Positions 23,694 to 25,262 of a stretch of 25,262 nucleotides of DNA are shown here, piece by piece. Source of the DNA: Kiritimatiellia bacterium (GTDB lineage Bacteria; Verrucomicrobiota; Kiritimatiellia; RFP12; UBA1067); assembly GCA_017405115.1 (NCBI GenBank), contig JAFRBA010000284.1, forward strand, positions 1-25,262, given 5' to 3'. Made by a program: the position numbers and the translations under genes. Within the stretch, counting starts at the first letter, position 1. Each line of letters begins with the position of its first letter. The notes under the pieces are model-generated. The model saw only the letters and a program-made list of their open reading frames with translations, ran no database searches and was not told the origin of the DNA.

Positions 23694-24251
23694 TTACATC
23701 AGTTCCTTGCCACATGAGAAAGCCTTATCCACGACCTCTCCCATGAGGCGATATACGTGCTGGCAGGGGTCGAAGCAGATTGGCTTCATCTTCCCTGCAT
23801 CCGGCTTACCGTCGGTCAGTGCAGACTCCTCGACGCCACAGTTGACGATCTTCCCGACTACGTTGCAGTTCTCCTCGTTCATGGAGACGAGCTTGCATTC
23901 GAGGACGAGCGGCAATTCGTTGACGACTGGCGCGTCCACAAACTCGCTCTTTGCGACGGTGAGCCCGCTCTTCGCCACCTTCTCCGGCGTCTTGTTGCCG
24001 CTCACGATCCCGAGGTAGTCGCAGGCCTTCACGGCATCCGCCGTGCCGAAGGCGACGGTGAACGCCTTGCGCGCGGCGATGTTCGCCCAGGTCTTGTGCG
24101 ATGTGTCGATGCAGATTGTTATCTCGTCTTCCAGCGTAATCCCGCCCCATGCGGCGTTCATCACATCAGGAGTCCCATCCTCGTTGTACGTGCCAATCAT
24201 CAGCACGGGCATAGGAAACATCCAGTTCTTGACTCCAACGTTTTTCTTCAT
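23694..24251 (-). CDS. Flavin reductase-like FMN-binding split-barrel protein
   Basis: I chose the ATG at 24251 (185 residues) because AAAGGAAC lies about 6 nt upstream; an in-frame start at 24293 would add 14 unremarkable residues. The N-terminus NWMFPMPVLMIGTYNEDGTPDVMNAAWGG and the segment TICIDTSHKTWANI are typical of the flavin reductase-like (DIM6/NTAB) family, which binds FMN and reduces it or moves electrons from it. ACDYLGIVSGNKTPEKVAKSGL and the end CFDPCQHVYRLMGEVVDKAFS fit cytosolic family members near flavodoxin-like partners. The gene is 5 nt from the flavodoxin-like gene, suggesting a joint redox role. Confidence 0.87.
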   Translation of the reverse strand: MKKNVGVKNWMFPMPVLMIGTYNEDGTPDVMNAAWGGITLEDEITICIDTSHKTWANIAARKAFTVAFGTADAVKACDYLGIVSGNKTPEKVAKSGLTVAKSEFVDAPVVNELPLVLECKLVSMNEENCNVVGKIVNCGVEESALTDGKPDAGKMKPICFDPCQHVYRLMGEVVDKAFSCGKELM

Positions 24252-24273
24252 TGTCTTGTTCCTTTCTGATGGA

Positions 24274-24369
24274 TTAAAGTTCTTCAAGGGCATCGACCAG
24301 ATTCCGTCGACGCTTGTTGCTTTCGATCATGCTCCGAACTCTTGCACGGAACTCTTTTGCCCAAGATGT
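24274..24369 (-). other. Gap between TA pair and flavin gene, with possible gene tail
   Basis: The 154-bp gap 24252-24405 contains a 31-codon open stretch ending in TAA (WAKEFRARVRSMIESNKRRRNLVDALEEL) that looks protein-like but has no start, and could be a fragment of a lost gene. It also contains the inverted repeat TCAACC/GGTTGA (about 24378-24394) just behind the TA partner gene, without a T-tract. No clear promoter for the flavin reductase gene is seen. Confidence 0.25.
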
Positions 24370-24405
24370 TCAGAGCCTTCAACCGCAGTGGTTGAGAAAT
24401 CACAT

Positions 24406-24639
24406 TCACCCCATTGCAGGTGCGAGGCGCGTCTCTTCATGCGCACCCTGAAATCGTTCAATCTGGTCGCACAGTGAATCTACCGTCTCACCCTGAAACA
24501 GGTTGTTCTTACGCCATTCCGTGTAGTCAAACGTATCGCGGTTCAGCAACATGATGAACCGTTCCATTTCAACACTTCCGACTTGCTCGGAGAGAATTGT
24601 GAAACACTTGCTCTTGAGTTCGCTGTCTGTCATTGCCAT
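24406..24639 (-). CDS. Small PIN-toxin partner, putative antitoxin
   Basis: This 77-residue protein directly follows the PIN gene; the ATG is 1 nt after the PIN stop, with GGAGGAG as ribosome site inside the PIN gene's end. A second ATG two codons later (MTDSELKSK) is equally possible. The pattern LKSKCFTILSEQVGSVEMERFIMLLNRDTFDYTEWRK is one I recognise from short proteins encoded beside PIN-domain genes in several phyla (consensus like VEAERFI...REPFDYTxW). It lacks an obvious DNA-binding fold, so promoter control may be weak or indirect. It is probably the antidote that binds the PIN nuclease, by analogy with VapBC pairs. Confidence 0.65.
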   Translation of the reverse strand: MAMTDSELKSKCFTILSEQVGSVEMERFIMLLNRDTFDYTEWRKNNLFQGETVDSLCDQIERFQGAHEETRLAPAMG

Positions 24640-24640
24640 T

Positions 24641-25069
24641 TCAGTCTCCTCCTATGAATTCTACAGGATTAGCCACGCGCATTGACGTATGCGCCCTTGC
24701 TTTCTTGACTAGCCCGTTGTCGGTCGAGAAAAACCAATCACACCCTGCCGATTCTGCACAAGCGACATGAAGCGCATCAATCGGCTTCACACCGACGCTC
24801 TCGAATTCCTTTGCACGACGACGAATGTCGGCGTTCACATACACCTTTACTGCAGCGCCATCTGCCCAAGCGAGAATCTGCATTGCGCGGTCAAAGAACT
24901 TGCTTTTGCCTATCTCAAAATCCAACACCGTTGACCAGACGTATTCAAGTTCCCCGTCTCTCATCTTTTTCTGTATGGCCAACTTGGCAAGCGACTCGAT
25001 CAGGACCTTCAATTGGCTCTGATCATCGAACGGACGGTTGTAGCAGCAGTTGTCGAGATAGATTCGCAT
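24641..25069 (-). CDS. PIN-domain ribonuclease, VapC-like toxin
   Basis: This 142-residue PIN protein starts MRIYLDNCCYNRPFDD. The predicted acidic active-site residues are Asp6, Glu52 (LDFEIGKS), Asp98 in KPIDALHVACA and Asp117 in FFSTDNGL, giving the usual Mg-binding quartet of PIN nucleases. Family members cut RNA, often tRNA, when freed from their partner. Length fits the family. Gene order is toxin first, partner second, the reverse of classical vapBC. A -10-like TATACT ends only 7 nt before the ATG and no ribosome site is present, so the mRNA may be nearly leaderless. The activity and target are inferred. Confidence 0.85.
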   Translation of the reverse strand: MRIYLDNCCYNRPFDDQSQLKVLIESLAKLAIQKKMRDGELEYVWSTVLDFEIGKSKFFDRAMQILAWADGAAVKVYVNADIRRRAKEFESVGVKPIDALHVACAESAGCDWFFSTDNGLVKKARAHTSMRVANPVEFIGGD

Positions 25070-25076
25070 GGATATT

Positions 25077-25082
25077 AGTATA
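25077..25082 (-). promoter_or_regulatory. -10 box of the PIN/partner pair
   Basis: TATACT on the minus strand lies 7 nt before the PIN start codon, implying transcription from at or next to the ATG. No convincing -35 box is found. The rest of 25083-25138 is AT-rich and shows nothing else. Confidence 0.45.
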
Positions 25083-25138
25083 GCATATTTCCGCTTATTG
25101 CGCTTGGCCGTTTAAACAAAGGGGCGCATCTCCATTTT

Positions 25139-25262
25139 TTAAAGGATCTCTCCGTCGGACAGGACCGTCGAGGTTTTCGGCGCGACTGCAGTCCTTGGCC
25201 CGACCTGTTCGCCCGACCCGCATTTCGCGGGCGCCCCCGACATGATTTCGACGCGCGCGCCT
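25139..25262 (-). CDS. C-terminal end of an upstream gene (partial)
   Basis: The last 40 codons of a minus-strand frame end in TAA at 25139-25141; the rest is outside the window. The peptide includes EIMSGAPAKCGSGEQVG and ends TSTVLSDGEIL. G/C-rich third positions match the neighbouring genes, supporting real coding. A small hairpin CCCGC/GCGGG lies within it. Function cannot be told from this tail. Confidence 0.5.
   Translation of the reverse strand, partial: GARVEIMSGAPAKCGSGEQVGPRTAVAPKTSTVLSDGEIL

Overview
The window looks like a GC-rich chromosome segment of an uncultured, probably anaerobic host-associated bacterium. My best guess is the Kiritimatiellia/PVC group. The grounds are a PEP-CTERM protein, Tat-signal redox and phosphatase proteins, and large secreted proteins with a C-terminal domain ending in a GFWYYR-type motif, which I associate with that group. 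This is inference; no marker gene is present. Every confident gene lies on the minus strand, so the map reads from right to left.

Layout from high to low coordinates. (1) 25262-24406: the C-terminal end of an unknown gene, then a PIN-domain toxin with a short partner gene behind it. (2) 24251-22951: a flavin reductase-like split-barrel protein followed by a Tat-exported flavodoxin-fold protein with a four-cysteine cluster motif. (3) 22899-22618: a headless plus-strand gene remnant. (4) 22519-21524: a Tat-exported, probably lipid-anchored calcineurin-type phosphoesterase. (5) 21426-20119: a cytosolic HD-type protein resembling SidE-like phosphodiesterase domains. (6) 20028-6706: a tightly coupled five-gene operon encoding a 2919-residue secreted repeat protein, a PEP-CTERM protein, a polytopic membrane protein with C-terminal TPRs, a small secreted protein and a likely outer-membrane beta-barrel. 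(7) 6626-6550: a sigma70-like promoter and the 5' part of a tRNA gene, apparently cut by integration. (8) 6511-1: the end of an integrated phage or related element, with a tyrosine recombinase and its iteron-containing promoter, a coiled-coil protein, and a very large polyvalent protein (zincin motif plus a YVGSGEG...GWGLY domain) that runs off the window.

The most interesting parts are the surface-protein operon, where overlapping stops and starts imply that five cell-envelope proteins are made together, and the element's small palindromic repeats. One palindrome family occurs in the same reading phase inside two different genes (integrase and polyvalent protein), and its two copies differ by a compensatory base-pair swap, which suggests a dispersed, protein-tolerated hairpin element. 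The integrase promoter has four copies of an 11-bp motif, two of them forming a perfect inverted repeat that overlaps the -10 box.
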